The notes under the pieces are model-generated. The model worked only from the letters and a program-made list of their open reading frames with translations, was not told the DNA's origin and did not search any database. A program made the position numbers and the translations under genes. Shown piece after piece: positions 9,929 through 22,320 of a stretch of DNA of 64,000 bases. The DNA comes from Acytostelium subglobosum LB1 (Eukaryota; Evosea; Eumycetozoa; Acytosteliales; Acytosteliaceae): the NCBI RefSeq assembly GCF_000787575.1, contig NW_012236522.1:62001-126000 (forward strand), written 5' to 3'. Numbering within the stretch: the first letter of the stretch is position 1; the number at the start of each line of letters is the position of its first letter.

Positions 9929-12900
9929 TTACTTGTTTGTCTTACGCGCTGATGGTGGATGTGGCAAGAGGTACTTCATCTTGGGGAACCAGGTGCGTGT
10001 GTTATCAAAGTCAGAGTCGGTGAAGAAGCCTTGCTTGACGAATATGCTGAGACGCTGTTGATCGGGGAGTGGAAGGGTGGTCAACCATTTGTTGATCGAG
10101 GGTCTGTGTTTGTGATTGTAGATGACGTGTCCAAAGAGTTTGAGTATCTCCTCCAAGTGGTTGGGGAAGATGCTGGAGAGCTCATCAACCATCCATCCTA
10201 TTGAGTGTCTGTTGTCCACAGCCTCCATGTTCTTGGCGAACTTCTCCGTCTTCTTGGTGCTCTGGAAGAATTGCTCGTGAACATTCTCATCAGGGTATGA
10301 CAGGACAAATGCGACGATTGCAGCACGACAATAGACCTCGGGTGAAGTGTTTCGATTCTTGAACCCAGCCTTATATCCATTTGTTACTCTCTTTCTCTGC
10401 TTCTTGCCCTTGACATGGCCAAAGATTGATTGAGCACGTTGCAATATATCGGCATTAAATGTCAATTTGGTGGACACTTTGATCATTGTCGCTAAGATGG
10501 ATGCTGATGGGGCTTGAACGGGTGAGGCGGGGGCAAGAAAGGGCTGCAGAAGTGGCTGGACTTGAACTTGAAACTCGGCGGGTACAGGAGCGAGGACTGG
10601 CGTTGATTGTGGGATGGGAGCAGGGGCAGGGACGGTGTCCTGGATTGACTCAGCCAGAGCTGGGGATGCCTTTGGTACAGGGGCAGAGAGGGCTTGGGAC
10701 AAATTGGAGGGAGTCAACAAGGGGGATGTCACTGATACTTGAGCAGGAGCTGGTGCTTCAATGGATTGGTCATCTTGGTCCTCATCTTCCTCTTGTTCGT
10801 CGTCGTCAAAGATGCCGGGTTGGTAGTCCACAACCTGTATAGCTTTGGAACCATCGCGAGATTGCCTCAACTTCTTTAGTTTGCCTTGTGAGAACTTGTG
10901 GAGGATGAGCCATTGACGGACCTCCACGTTACCCGCTGGGAATGATGTGAGTTGCATCAAGTGGCCCATGAATACGATCATGTTGAATGACTTGGCATTG
11001 TTTGCGATCTCGGTAATGGTCTCCAGGAAGAGAATGCCAGCACGTTCATTGATCGAGAACAACTTGTCATACACCTTCCAATCGCGGAACAACTTGAACA
11101 TGACCTTGTTGTCGTAGGTATCAAATTGACAGTAGGCTTTGGTGGCAATGCGCACGATGTTGTCCAGGCTAAAGATGTTGTTGGTCTGTGTGAGCATGTA
11201 TATGACTGCCCTTACAAACTCGTTGGGGCTGTCCCTGAACGAGCGCAGACTCTTGGTCATTTCATAGTCTCCAGCTTCGGCCGCACTGCGCACTGTGCGG
11301 AGAATGGTCTGGTAGCGCTCTTGCTTCTTTTGCACCATGATGTTCACTTCGATACGCTGTTCGCGGTACTCTGGGTGCGACTTGACCCACTCCTTCAAAG
11401 ACTTAATGTGGTCCGCACTCACATCCAGGCCTACCATGTGAATGACGCAAGATCGTAAGGCAGAGGGTGGGGTTTCTTTGTCTCTGATATCGCACAGCGC
11501 TTTCATCACTTGGTGAACGGACTTATCTGACATGCTAAGGAGGCACTCAAACATACTGGGTCCATTCTTGATCCATGTGGCGGTGATATGAGAGAGTGAA
11601 TTGTCCCTGAAGTAGAGGCGCGTCGCGTGGTAGACCAGGTGTTCGGCGGGCACCTGGTTCTGTTCCTGGGCAACCAATAATGCCTTGAAAAAGGCATGTG
11701 GTTGAAGGTTCTTTGTGAAGGGCTTGAGATGGTTGGTGGCCATTGGATTGGCTGGATCAAACACCTCATCCATTGCCGCTGCTTGAATTTGCTTGACCTG
11801 TTTGTTCTTCTTCTCCACCCACCTTGGAACTGCTCCTACGGCAGCTGCACGTTGGGGCCACTGGACGACCTGCTTGGTGTTGCCATCGCGGATTGAGAGT
11901 TTGGCCAGTTCGGCGTTGGGATAGGCCGATTCAAACTTCTCCAGGTACTTGTGAGAGGCGCGTTGGAAGGCCAGCGTGATGGGGTGGTCCGGCTGGCGGC
12001 GCTCCAGTGCCGTGGCAATGGTCTTGAGTATCAGCACAAAGTCCTGCAGCAGATTGAACACATCACTCTGTCGCAACTTGTTGTTTGTGATCAGGTCCAT
12101 GGCATTGCCATGCTGGAAGAAGTCGACCAGATACGAGTTGATCTTGACTTTGGACAGATCGCACACTGGTATGATCGACGTGGCAAAGAATGATTGCGAT
12201 GGCAGGAAGTACTTGAGCTCGGCGTAGCACGAGCAGAGGTTGGGCAGACCCGACATGGCCTGGATGCCATTCTTGTACATGAACACTGGATGCATGTCCT
12301 TGGTGGACTCGCGCCACTTGGCCAGCAGGGCAGATGCGCGCGAGTCTGATGGATTGGTGTGGATGTTGAGGCTGTACATTGTGGAGAGGGGCAGCTCGGG
12401 TGGTTTGATATGGAGGTCGCGGTACACAGAGATGTAGCCCAGGAAGGCAGGGATGGCACGGTTGTTGTGGTTGGCGATAGACTGGCTGGCATCGCCAGGC
12501 AGGTTCACAAACTGGGTCATTGAGTGGGACTTGGTGTCGGGCGGCGACGCCTTGGTGAGGAAGAGGTGCGCCAGGATCTTGACGATAGCCAGGTCGCTGT
12601 CATTGGCGTCCTTGGGCAGGCGATCAAACACACCGTCCTTGAGCAGCGTGGTCAGGACAAAGTTGAACGGCTCGAGGTAGGACAGATGAGTGACGATGCC
12701 TGAGAAGTCACGTGCATTGGCCTCGTGATCGATGAATCCCTCGCGGTACAGATAGTCGATCGAGAAGTGGACCTGGAACTGCGACTGAAGGGACTCACCC
12801 TGGAAGAAAGATCGCTGTATCAGTTTGTTGGCCGCGTTGATCAGCAGCTCTGTGTCGGCCTTGGCACTGCGCTTGTCGGGCAGCATCGAGGAGTAGTTGT

Positions 12901-15900
12901 GACGGCTGAGTAGGGACAGGGTCAAACTGGGCGAGATAACCGTGTTTCCAATGAGGTTGGAGAGCTTGCCATTGACCAGTCGATGCACCTTGGGCTTGGA
13001 CACGCCCATGAACATGACGTTGCCACGGTTCTCCAGGCCACGACGACCGGCACGTCCAGAGCACTGGCGGAAGGTCATCAGATTGAGATAGGGCGAGTCG
13101 CCACCAAACACAACCGTGCGACAGGGCATGTTGACGCCCAGCGCCAGACTGCCCGTGGCGAAGCAGACCTGGATCTTCTTCTGGCGGAACAGCTGCTCGA
13201 CGGCGCGCAGGTACATTTTGTTGCAGCCAGAGTGGTGCACGCCAATGCCCTGCAGCAGACTGGGCGAGAGATGCTTGGAGAAGAAGCTGCTCTTAACGTA
13301 CTCGTCGACGTCGTCCTCGGTCACTGAGCCAAAGAATGGGCCGTTTATGTCGGCCATCTCCTTCTCGAGTGCGCGCAGTTTGATAATAAGAGGGTCGTCC
13401 TCGTCTGTGATCGGGACCATCTTGGCACGGATGGAGTTCCTGACGGCAGTGAGCTCCTTGGCAATGCGCGAGCTGTCTGTGTTTCGGAACGTCTCAATGT
13501 CGTCGGCCACCCTGCGCACGATGTTCTCACATCGCGTGCGATCAAACACAAACACGATGACTGGTAGCAGGTCGCGACGCTTAAGGTCGACTAGCACTTC
13601 GGCAATGTTCTCCTCCCAGTCGTAGTAATGGTAGTGCGTGCGCTTGATGTTGAATTCGCGCACCACCAGGTCTAGCTTGGCGTGGCGCACCGGATCGTCC
13701 GAGCGCTGCACATCCGCGATGAACTGTTTTATCGACTCTTGATAGTAATGCACCTGTCGCTTGTTTAGGTTGTAGATCGAGTCCTTGGACGCGTTGGAGA
13801 AGTGTGTGTGCGGGTTGATGCTAAGTGTCTGGTCGGCACCAAAGTGGCGAGTGAGGGCGTTGTAGATGTCCAGCGACTCGTCACTCAGGAAGCTGACCTC
13901 GGCAGAGAGCGCGCGCGTCGCGCACGTCTTGGACTTGCGCGCCTTGATGGTGCTGAGCGGGTTGAGTGGCAGCGCGCCATCAGTCTTGGAGTACACAAAC
14001 ATCTTGAGGTCGTTGAAGCGGTGGTGGTACTGGATGAGATGAACACGGCGGGTGGGCTCTATGCGCTCCATCCACTTGTGGAAGGCGTCCAGGTTGCCAA
14101 TGGTCGCCGATAGCGCAAGGAATGGCGCTGGGTTCAGCAGGAGCAGACGCTCCCATGTGTAGCCATTCTCGGTGTTGCTGACCATGTGCACCTCGTCAAA
14201 GATGATGTAGCGAATGCGGTGAACAAACACCGTGTTGGTGATTGAGAGCAGCAGGATCTCGAGACATTGGGGCACGGTGATCAGGATCTGGCAGTTGTCG
14301 ACATCCTTGCGCCAGTCACGTGTGAAGATACCCGACACCACCTTGTTGCTGCCGGCAGGATAGCGCTTGTCGTATTTGTTGAGCAGCTCGCCGTACATCT
14401 GATTGACGAGGGCTTTGGTGGGCGCAACAAAGACGACCACGCCGTCGTTGGACTGCTTGAGCACCTTCTCCATAGCGTAGAAACTGATGAATGTCTTGCC
14501 ACTCGATGTTGGCGCACAGATCAGTGCGGACTCATTCTTGTCCACGATGTTGAGCAGCTCCACCTGCCAGGTGTCTGGGTCAAAGTCCCTCACACGTTCG
14601 TCTTTACGCGAGTCGATGTTCCTGATGAGTGTGTCGTTGGCGTACTTCATCTGGAACTCGATTGAGTCGCTGGTGGACACGTGCTCGAGCAACTTGTGGC
14701 CGAGATTGAATGTGATTGACACTTGGTTGGCCAGGTCGTCCATCGAGAGGGGCGGTGCAATAGCAATCTGGTAGAGGTGCTCTCCGATCATGTTGTCGTC
14801 CATTGTCAATACTGCACGTTCCATGTAGTATCGTAGGTACTTCTGGACTAGCTGGAAGATCTGCTTCCTCAAATCGAGCATCGCTGCTTCGATCTTGGCT
14901 GCTGACTTGGTGCTGGATGAGGAGAGCGTGCCACTGATTAAGTCCTTGAATAAACCGATCAATCCACCACTCTTCTTTTTCTTCTCAGTGGCGCCAGAGG
15001 CTGCCTTGACTTCTTGGTCCAGCTGACGACGGAGCAAGGCCAGATGCTCAATGTAGTGGCCCTTGACAATCTCGAGCACCTCAACGTTGTCCAAAAGTTT
15101 GATCGTGTCCGAGGCCCACCTGGACCTTTCCAATGTCTTTGGGTTGATGTGCACATCGTTCATGTTCTTGGGCACCGAGGTGAAACTGGTGCTGGTAGAG
15201 TTGTCCGCGTTGGCCTTGATGACGATCTTGAGTTTTGGGTCGTTCAAACTGTCGGCATATCGCTGGAAGCCTGCGCGCTTCAGCCATTGCTTCTCCTTGG
15301 CAGCCGACAGCTTCATCTGCAGCGAGAATGAGTCGGGGTCAATCGGCTTGCCATTATGCCAGTGATAGTTGTCGATGAATTGTGTGACCTGAGGCCGCTG
15401 CTCACACTTGTCCGCGCTGAAGATGGCGCCCAGACGAGGGAGATCCGGTATAATTCCTCGGATAAAGTCATTCTCTACGCGATACATGTCGATTGAGTGT
15501 TTGTCATTCTCGTTGGTGGCCGTCTTGATCTCCTCGAGTATGGCGACGGCTATTTCACTTGGTAGTAGCACGGTGACCTTGGGCAGCACGACAAACTCAT
15601 CGCGCGTCGAAGGATCCAGACAGTGCCAGATGGCCAGTGCCTGGTTCGTAAGCTCCTTGCCAAACAGGGTGTCCAATGTCTGCGTGGGGTCGTTGGCGCG
15701 CGACGCCATCAGCGTGAGCACCACAAGGAACAGCTTGTGGTCGAGCAAGTCGAGCTCGACCTTGTGTCGCACAATCTCACTCGTGACCACATTGTCGCGC
15801 AAGTGTCTATTGGCATGCTCCACGAGGCTCTCGATATTGATGGCGATTGGCACCAGATACTTGCTGCTATCCTCGTCCTTCATGAGCGCGGGGAAGTGGA

Positions 15901-17568
15901 TGCTGCGCTGGTCCACGGGCACATGCTCCATGAGCGCCAGGTACATACAATAGACCTTGGCAAACTGCATGCGATCTTGGTGTGGCGACGCCCCGGACCT
16001 CGAGTCGTCCGAGACGTACGAGATGAGTGCCAGTACAAAGAGTGTGTTGCGACGATTGGTCGCGACTGAGCCGGCAATGACATCAGTGTCGATGTCGGGT
16101 GACAAGGATGAGTCCTTTGTCAGCTTGAGTTCGGCCTTCTTGGCATAGTTGATGACATAGTTTACATTCCTCTCTGACCTGAATCGATGTATGTTACGCT
16201 TGGTATAAATGAATGATCGCATGTTGATGCTGTCAAACACCAGTCCACTGAACTCGACAAAGAAGTCAAAGTACTCCTCATTGGAGCGCAACATGAATAA
16301 CTATGGTTGATTGGAATGGTTCCAAGGTGTGAGGACAATGGATTGATTGAGTGAGGGCCGCGTTGACTTACGAATGAGGCGTTGTCATCATAGAGGGTCG
16401 CGGTTGTTTTGGTTGGGAACATGGTCAACATGAATGAGAACTACATGAGCATGGTATGGTTAGTCGTCTGGATGATCGTGGGCCACGATGTTCATGCCCG
16501 AATGGTACCATGGAAGCCTTACCAAGTTGTCCTTATAGTATTGTGCGATGGTTTGGAAGCCATCTGGTTGCCACCATTCTCCATCAAACTGATATAGTTG
16601 AATACGACCAAACTTGGCATTGGTCTTACGATTGGTATCTAACAGATTAGTGTAGTACTCAATGCATTGATTACGAAGTAATAACTAAACGATTGATTGA
16701 ATGAGTGAGTGAGTGATGGGAGGGGAGGGTACAGACTTGCCATGCCAAGCATGCTGGCATGCCTGAGGATATAGCTTACAAGGACGGGAGACTTGTAGAA
16801 TAGGTATGACTTCTTCATGAAGATGATATGGAAGTGTCCATTGCGGTTGAGCATGTTGTCCAGATACCATTCAAAGTAGAAGAAGAACTGGAGTGACTGG
16901 GCACGGTCGGGATCCAGTAGCATGTCGCCAGCCGTTGAGAAGTGCACAGAGAATAGGTGGACAATCATCGCATCACCATCGATTAGGAAGCGATCGTATG
17001 TACCAAAGTCCGAGAAGACCGATCCCTTTATCGCATTGTACATCGACTTAAACACTGGAATTGGCGGACTTGCCTCCTTACTACCCTTATGATGATTATT
17101 ATTGACAGTAATACTCAACTGCATTGTGTTGGCGACCAAGCTATCCATCGCACTATCATCAACATTATTATCTCTTTGTTGATTGTTAACTTGTTGTTGC
17201 TGTTGTGGCTGTGTCTGTTGTTGTTGTTGTTGTTGTTGTTGTTTACGTGCACTGCGCTTCTCCTTCTTCATCCTCCTCATGTCTGCATCTTGTTGCTGTT
17301 GCTGTTGCAGTTCATCCTCCAGTTGTTGTTGTTGTTGTTGTTGTTGTTGTCTACGTGAACTACCCTTCTTCCTTCTCATGTCCACCACTGGTAGTTCATC
17401 AACCTGCTCTGGTATATCTTGTTGTTGTTGATCTTGTTGTTGATCCTCTGATATATTCATCTTCATTGCCGCTTTCTCCAATCTCTTCTGCTCTTTCTGT
17501 TCCTTCCTCGACTTCTTTAATTCCTCTGGAGATGGTCTCCTAAAATAAAAATTGGAATTCTTTGACAT
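9929..17568 (-). CDS. DDX60-like Ski2-family DExD/H-box helicase
   Basis: Minus strand, four exons: 17568-16780 (or to 16741), 16684-16523, 16440-16372 and 16300-9929; about 2,460 residues. Exon 1 has a basic N-terminus, long Gln runs and a segment (FLIDGDAMIVHLFSVHF) like the N-terminal domain of DDX60. The helicase core begins near residue 920: Walker A APTSSGKTF, VFVAPTKALVNQ, DEVH, LALSATIGN, then GVHHSGCNKMYLRAVEQLF, ATGSLALGVNMP and QCSGRAGRRG. DVIAGS-type and winged-helix-like regions follow, then a Pro/Ala-rich linker and a unique C-terminal segment. Vertebrate DDX60 (about 1,700 residues) is an interferon-induced RNA helicase linked to antiviral RNA sensing; the amoebal role is unknown. 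The exon 1 donor is ambiguous between GTAAGC after codon 263 and a GC-AG donor (GCAAGT) 13 codons later, and both keep phase. Confidence 0.9.
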
Positions 17569-17863
17569 TTCTCTCCCTCCTTCTTTCTCTCTCTCTCTAA
17601 CTCTATTTATCTATCTCTATCTCTATCTATGACTATTTTTGTGTATTAATGTATCAGATATTTGAATGAATGAATGAATGAAAGAGTTGTGCAAGTTTGT
17701 TTGGAAAGTGAAAAAATCGAAAGGTTGCATTCGAAAGACGAGTTTTCCATCACTTTGTTGTGATTTTGATTCTCAAAAAATGCATTGAACACGATGTTCA
17801 TGAATTGCACAAGTCAATCAATGGTTTGTGATAGTCATAGAGAGATAAAGTGTATATATATAG

Positions 17864-19538
17864 ATGAATAGAGAGTTGTTGGCATCTATTTATGGATGTT
17901 TGGAACATCTTAACTTTAGTGCATTGCCAAAGTTGATCAAACAGAAACAGGTGCCAGATGGTACTATACCATGGAGCAAGTTCTTGGTGCTGTTACAGAA
18001 TCTAGGCAATTGCGAGAGCATGTATTATAAGCATTCATACCTATCACTTAAAGCAAACAATATACAAGATCAATATATACAAGTATCAAATGATTTGAAG
18101 AACTTGTTGAAGCCTTCATCTACTACAACTACAACTACAACAACAACATCACTCAATGCTGCTGGGCAACCAATTCAATCACAGTCACAACAGTCACAGT
18201 CATTACAACATAGACCAGATGATCCAGAGTATTCATTCATATCATCATTAGTACTTCAAACATGCATCATTGTACAGGTTAGAATAGACATGATTGGAGT
18301 GTATGTACATTGTTTGATTGATCAAGTTGATTGATCACGTTGATTGATTGACACATACACTCCATGTAGATATACAACATTGGTATTATCAGCGAGTCAG
18401 AGACAAGATGTCAATCTAGACATGATGATCAACTCATTGGAACTCATTCCAACTATCTATCGTGACAAGATAACTCATCCACTCTTGCTTGGAATCAAGG
18501 CAAACACAAAGTATGTACGCTCAATCAATCATTTGATGATCACTTGGTCGTGCCACTGACTCACTGACTCAATCAATCATAGCTATGAGATATCAATACT
18601 GCGCAACTTGTTGAAGGTATACTCATTCTTGGCTAGACACGTGTTTAAGGACACGATATTCATGTTGTATCAAGCTCGTATTGAGTTGGAATCATGGAAG
18701 GACTTTGATCAGCATAATCTAAGTCGCACATTTGATAAGCCAACTGGCTGGCAATCGAATAGTATACATCAATGGCTATCACTGTTCTACAGTGCATTGC
18801 TGGCCAAGGCCACGCTGTACTTCCATCATCCACTGCGAACGGTTGAGGAAGAGAATGGCGGCTCGTTCGCCTCATTCAAAGAGGTGGTAGTGCGCAACAA
18901 CCCTGACTACTGCTCAATGATCGAGGCTTTTGTCCAAAAGAGCAATGCATGCTTCTTTGGCATCTTCTTGGAGTGCAAGGGCAATCCCTATACTCGCACC
19001 GGCTACAGCTTCAACAGCGAGGACAACATACCATCAGGACTAAGTGCCTATCCTCCCATTTATTTTTATCCAAGCGTAAGTCCATTCGTCTGACCATGGA
19101 ACTATCCCACTGATCACCTCACTCACTCACATAATCAATCAATCACAGGACAAACAACCAACAAACTACCTTCCAAACATTATAAGCATATTGTTGGAGA
19201 ACTCTTCATCGATGGAGAGACCTGGCGATATATTCTTTTATTTGGACAAGCAGATATATAAGGCGGACACGACACATCAATCATCACATCATCAAGGACA
19301 GACGACACCACAAAAGGGCAATATGTCATCATCATCACTGGCTGCATTACAACAGGAATACCTAAGTGACTACACCTACTTCTTAGTGCGCATTGACCAT
19401 CAACTATTCATCACAGTGATCTATCGAGAGATAAAGAAACAGAAGGATTCTGTAATCAATGAGTTCCTCAAGGCACTCGTCTCCAACCTTCGCAACACCG
19501 ACCTATTCAACATGCTCAGGACCAAGCGTCCTGAATAA
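17864..19538 (+). CDS. KICSTOR complex subunit 2 (KICS2/C12orf66) homologue
   Basis: Four exons: 17864-18300, 18370-18510, 18583-19075 and 19149-19538; 486 residues. It matches the layout of human KICS2: an N-terminal helical part (FSALPKLIKQKQ, with a Thr/Gln-rich insert at about 86-115), DKITHPLLLGI, LLAKATLYFHHPLR, then NNPDYCSMIEAFVQKSNACFF, a GYSF motif, and a C-terminal alpha/beta part with YTYFLVRIDHQLFITVIY and FLKALVSNLRN. KICSTOR anchors GATOR1 to lysosomes and restrains TORC1 when amino acids are scarce. Human residues corresponding to NPDFFGKISSFIRKYD align in order. Head-to-head with the DDX60-like gene, 295 bp apart, so the promoter is likely shared. All introns keep phase. Confidence 0.85.
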
Positions 19539-20243
19539 AGGAATGTGGAGTGAAAGAGTGATAAATTATTAGTAAAATATGGAAATGTCCATTCTTTATT
19601 ATTTTTAATAAGCAACATCTTTTTCTTCATTATTATAATTATTATATTGTTGATTATTTTTAGTTGGAGGTGAGAAGTCAAGATCCAGAGAAAACAAGGG
19701 AGGATTAGAATCAAAAACACCTTCGTATTATTCAAAAGGGTTAAAGTATGAATCTTTTAAAGTTGCATCAGAATAAGAAGCATAAATTAATATTGTCATA
19801 ATAATAAAAAGAGTATTAATATATCTATTATTCATTATATTTATTTATATATTTATATAATAATAATTATCGTTAGTTTGATATCTGGAAATTGTAATAA
19901 TAACTTTTCAAATATCACCCTAGTTGAGAGTTTACAACGTGTAGTGTTTGTCCCTCTACCTTCGGTCCGATGAATTAAAATGACTAACTTCTAGCGGTAT
20001 ATATATATATCCATTATATAAACAATATAATTCCAATCTTGTATATCTATATTATTGTAGGATATAGGTAGTTTGAAAATTGATTGATTGTTAGATAAAC
20101 CCGACATTTCAAAGTTTGAAGTTCAGGTAAATGATGTGCAACAACAAACACATAAAAATTCCAGATCGAACAGATGACTACTAATACAACAAGTACTTTC
20201 AATCAAACAAACAAAAGAGAGAAAGAGAGAAAGAGAGAAAGAG
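19539..20243. other. Intergenic region ending in a purine tract
   Basis: About 700 bp, very AT-rich with long A/T runs. A polypurine stretch of repeated GAGAAA units (about 20215-20243) lies directly against the next start codon. No gene or RNA recognised. Confidence 0.5.
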
Positions 20244-20970
20244 ATGAGATGTTATGAAATACCTTTGTTTGTAATTAGTGATGATAATAAGGAGGAGAAG
20301 GATAAACAAGGAGGACGAGGAGTGACATCAGTTACAATCTTTCATTTTGTCAATGTCAGCAATAGCAAGCAGTTAATGGATACCGTACTTAAGGGTGAGC
20401 TGGAATGGGCTATAATCAATCATCGTGTAGTGTTTGATGATCGTCAACTATTGATGGCTGCGACACAAGCACTACATCAACATGCTTCCAAAGGAAGGTT
20501 TGCAACAAACAACGTACATTCAGAGATTATATACAGGCTATCACCGTCAACAAATGTTTGTAATCGAGCGAGTCGAGTCGAGTCGACATGCATACATCGA
20601 AGGCTCACTCATTCAATCACATATATATATATAGATTAGAGAGTCGATTAAGTCATTTGGATTCAGTGTTGATGATACTTCAATCTATGTTGTATTGGTC
20701 AATGCCACTGAGGATAGGATCAAACAAGTTAGAACAATGGTTAAAGGTGATGAACTGGATAGTAGTAGTAGTAGTAGTAGTAATGGCAATGGCAATAGTC
20801 AAGACAAGCATCATACCAATACAAGCTTCGATCAAACATTCGCCAGACAAGTGTACAAATTGACAACTCCATCATCGTCATCGACCCCATCATCATCATC
20901 ATCAAGTGGTGATTGTTCACAACTACACAATGACATTCTCAATGCAATGGCCATCAAAGGACATCTGTGA
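20244..20970 (+). CDS. KEOPS/EKC complex subunit Cgi121 (TPRKB) homologue
   Basis: Two exons, 20244-20555 and 20635-20970; 215 residues. Family landmarks align in order with human TPRKB: VTIFHFVNV near the N-terminus, LEWAIINHRVVFD (human IDGSLINPTVIVD), LLMAATQALHQH, VHSEIIYRLSPSTNI, then ESIKSFGFSVDDTSIYVVLV and the C-terminal VYKL stretch. Two Ser/Asn-rich inserts enlarge it. Cgi121 binds the Bud32 kinase of KEOPS, which makes the t6A37 modification of ANN-decoding tRNAs. The 79-nt intron removes a stop-bearing TA-rich stretch and restores the conserved SPSTN/I junction. Confidence 0.88.
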
Positions 20971-21046
20971 CGTGACTTGCTTGACTCGAGAACATTTATT
21001 AAACAAGATAGATATGTACACGACGACGACGAATCTAGATAATACT

Positions 21047-21265
21047 TCAAAATGGTATTCTTCTCTTGATGGCATCACCAACATTGTGGTGGTCTCTCTT
21101 CCAGGCTTCATTGCATTCAGTTCTTCCACAACTGTTTCCAGGACGACTTGTCACATTCTCACGATGGCAATAAGGGCATCCATAAGGGAAATAAGGTTTA
21201 TCAGTTGACTTGCTTGCGCTCCAGTCACCTTTACTAATAGTGTATGTATCTTGTCTTCTAGACAT
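21047..21265 (-). CDS. 72-residue zinc-ribbon protein (paralogue A)
   Basis: Single exon, minus strand, from ATG at 21265 to stop at 21047. After a short polar N-terminus the last 46 residues carry a Cys motif C-x2-C-x12-C-x4-C (CPYCHRENVTSRPGNSCGR, then TEC) followed by AWKRDHHNVGDAIKRR. The spacing suggests one zinc-binding unit, treble-clef or ribbon type; the basic C-terminus could contact nucleic acid. It is strongly similar to the protein encoded divergently at 21637-21795. Convergent with the TPRKB-like gene (76 bp between stops). I do not recognise a named family. Confidence 0.75.
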   Translation of the reverse strand: MSRRQDTYTISKGDWSASKSTDKPYFPYGCPYCHRENVTSRPGNSCGRTECNEAWKRDHHNVGDAIKRRIPF

Positions 21266-21636
21266 AATAATTATTATTCTAAATTTATTATTTATTACTA
21301 TTATAATTATAGTTCAATAATTAATTAACTAAATGATCATTAATTGATTTATTGATGGATAGGCGGATGGATGAACTGAATTTATACTTTGGAATTAATT
21401 AACTTATTACCATTTTTGGATTACCAATTGTATGATATGGCGTAACCTTTAAATCAAGGTTATGTTGTGAGTCAATTGGAGATTGATGGATATAAATGGT
21501 AATACAAACTAAATTTGAGTTACCAATCAAGACCTCTATAATCAATATAAATAGAAGTTACTTGACCACAGTTAACAACAATAACCAACAAAATACCAAT
21601 CAACTAAACAACTACAAATATTACATCAACAAAACA
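21266..21636. promoter_or_regulatory. Shared divergent promoter region of the zinc-ribbon pair
   Basis: The 371 bases between two start codons facing away from each other. AT-rich, with a perfect 7-bp hairpin stem (TAACCTT, loop, AAGGTTA) at about 21442-21461. The two 5' leaders are not mirror images, so the inverted duplication did not include, or has lost, the leaders. Confidence 0.45.
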
Positions 21637-21795
21637 ATGACTGACACTTCAAACTTCCCATACTCTTGTCCATATTGCAACAGGGATAATGTGACTAGCC
21701 GTCCTGGAAACAGTTGTGGCCGTTCCTCTTGTAACGATGCCTGGAATAGAGAGCATCACAACGTAGCCGATGCCTTCAAGAGGAGATTCTGGTGA
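21637..21795 (+). CDS. 52-residue zinc-ribbon protein (paralogue B)
   Basis: Single exon from the ATG at 21637 (MTDTSNFPYS); an upstream in-frame ATG at 21496 would add 47 Asn-rich residues typical of leader sequence and is less likely. The protein is nearly all one motif, C-x2-C-x12-C-x4-C, with VTSRPGNSCGRSSC and AWNREHHNVADAFKRR. About three quarters of the 45 shared positions are identical to paralogue A. It lacks the roughly 25-residue N-terminal part of A. Function unknown; one small zinc-binding fold is inferred. Confidence 0.72.
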   Translation: MTDTSNFPYSCPYCNRDNVTSRPGNSCGRSSCNDAWNREHHNVADAFKRRFW

Positions 21796-22320
21796 TGGGG
21801 ACTGCGTCCATCATCCATTCATGAAGTCATAGTATCCATTCAACCAAACATCCAAACAACCATCAATCAAACATGTTTTGTATTGTAAATAAATATTTGA
21901 ATGGATATGTTAGGTAACGTGAGTGCTCTGAATCTTTGATCAATAGGGGTGTGATCATTCCCAGAGAGAAGAAAAACGAAAAAGTCTAATTCCCACCAAC
22001 GAATTGGAGCGGATCAAGTTGGTGTTGTGCTGTGTGGTGTGGGGTAGGGGTCAGACTTGAGAGTTCGGGGCTCGCTTCCAACTGTGTTCAGATTATGCTA
22101 ACACTGAGATATTACTTTAATTTAATGTGCATCACATTGCTTACCCAATAGTCCACTCTTTCCTCCCAAACTTAATATTATACATGTGTTTGTAGTTGTA
22201 ATATTTGTTGTTGGGTGTAGAGTTTAACAACACTCATACAACCATCACTCAATCAATCACTCAATCAAACTCAACTTACTACAACTATATATATATATAT
22301 ATATATATTTATATTAGACG
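21796..22320. other. Intergenic region
   Basis: About 525 bp between two plus-strand genes. It includes a more GC-rich patch (about 22000-22080), ATCA repeats (22250-22268) and an alternating TA tract (about 22287-22308) just upstream of the next ATG. The GC-rich patch does not fold as a tRNA by eye. Confidence 0.45.

Noticed and set aside
10486-16148. Many plus-strand open frames of 60-180 codons opposite the DDX60-like gene
   Set aside because: They are antisense shadows of GC-rich coding sequence; the minus strand has one continuous 2,123-codon exon with recognisable helicase motifs.
17089-17543. Leu-, Cys- or Val-homopolymer frames on the plus strand
   Set aside because: They are the other reading frames of the CAG/CAA repeats that encode polyGln in the DDX60-like exon 1.
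21990-22080. GC-rich patch that might be an snRNA or tRNA
   Set aside because: No cloverleaf, no recognisable snRNA motif and no clear upstream element could be found by eye.
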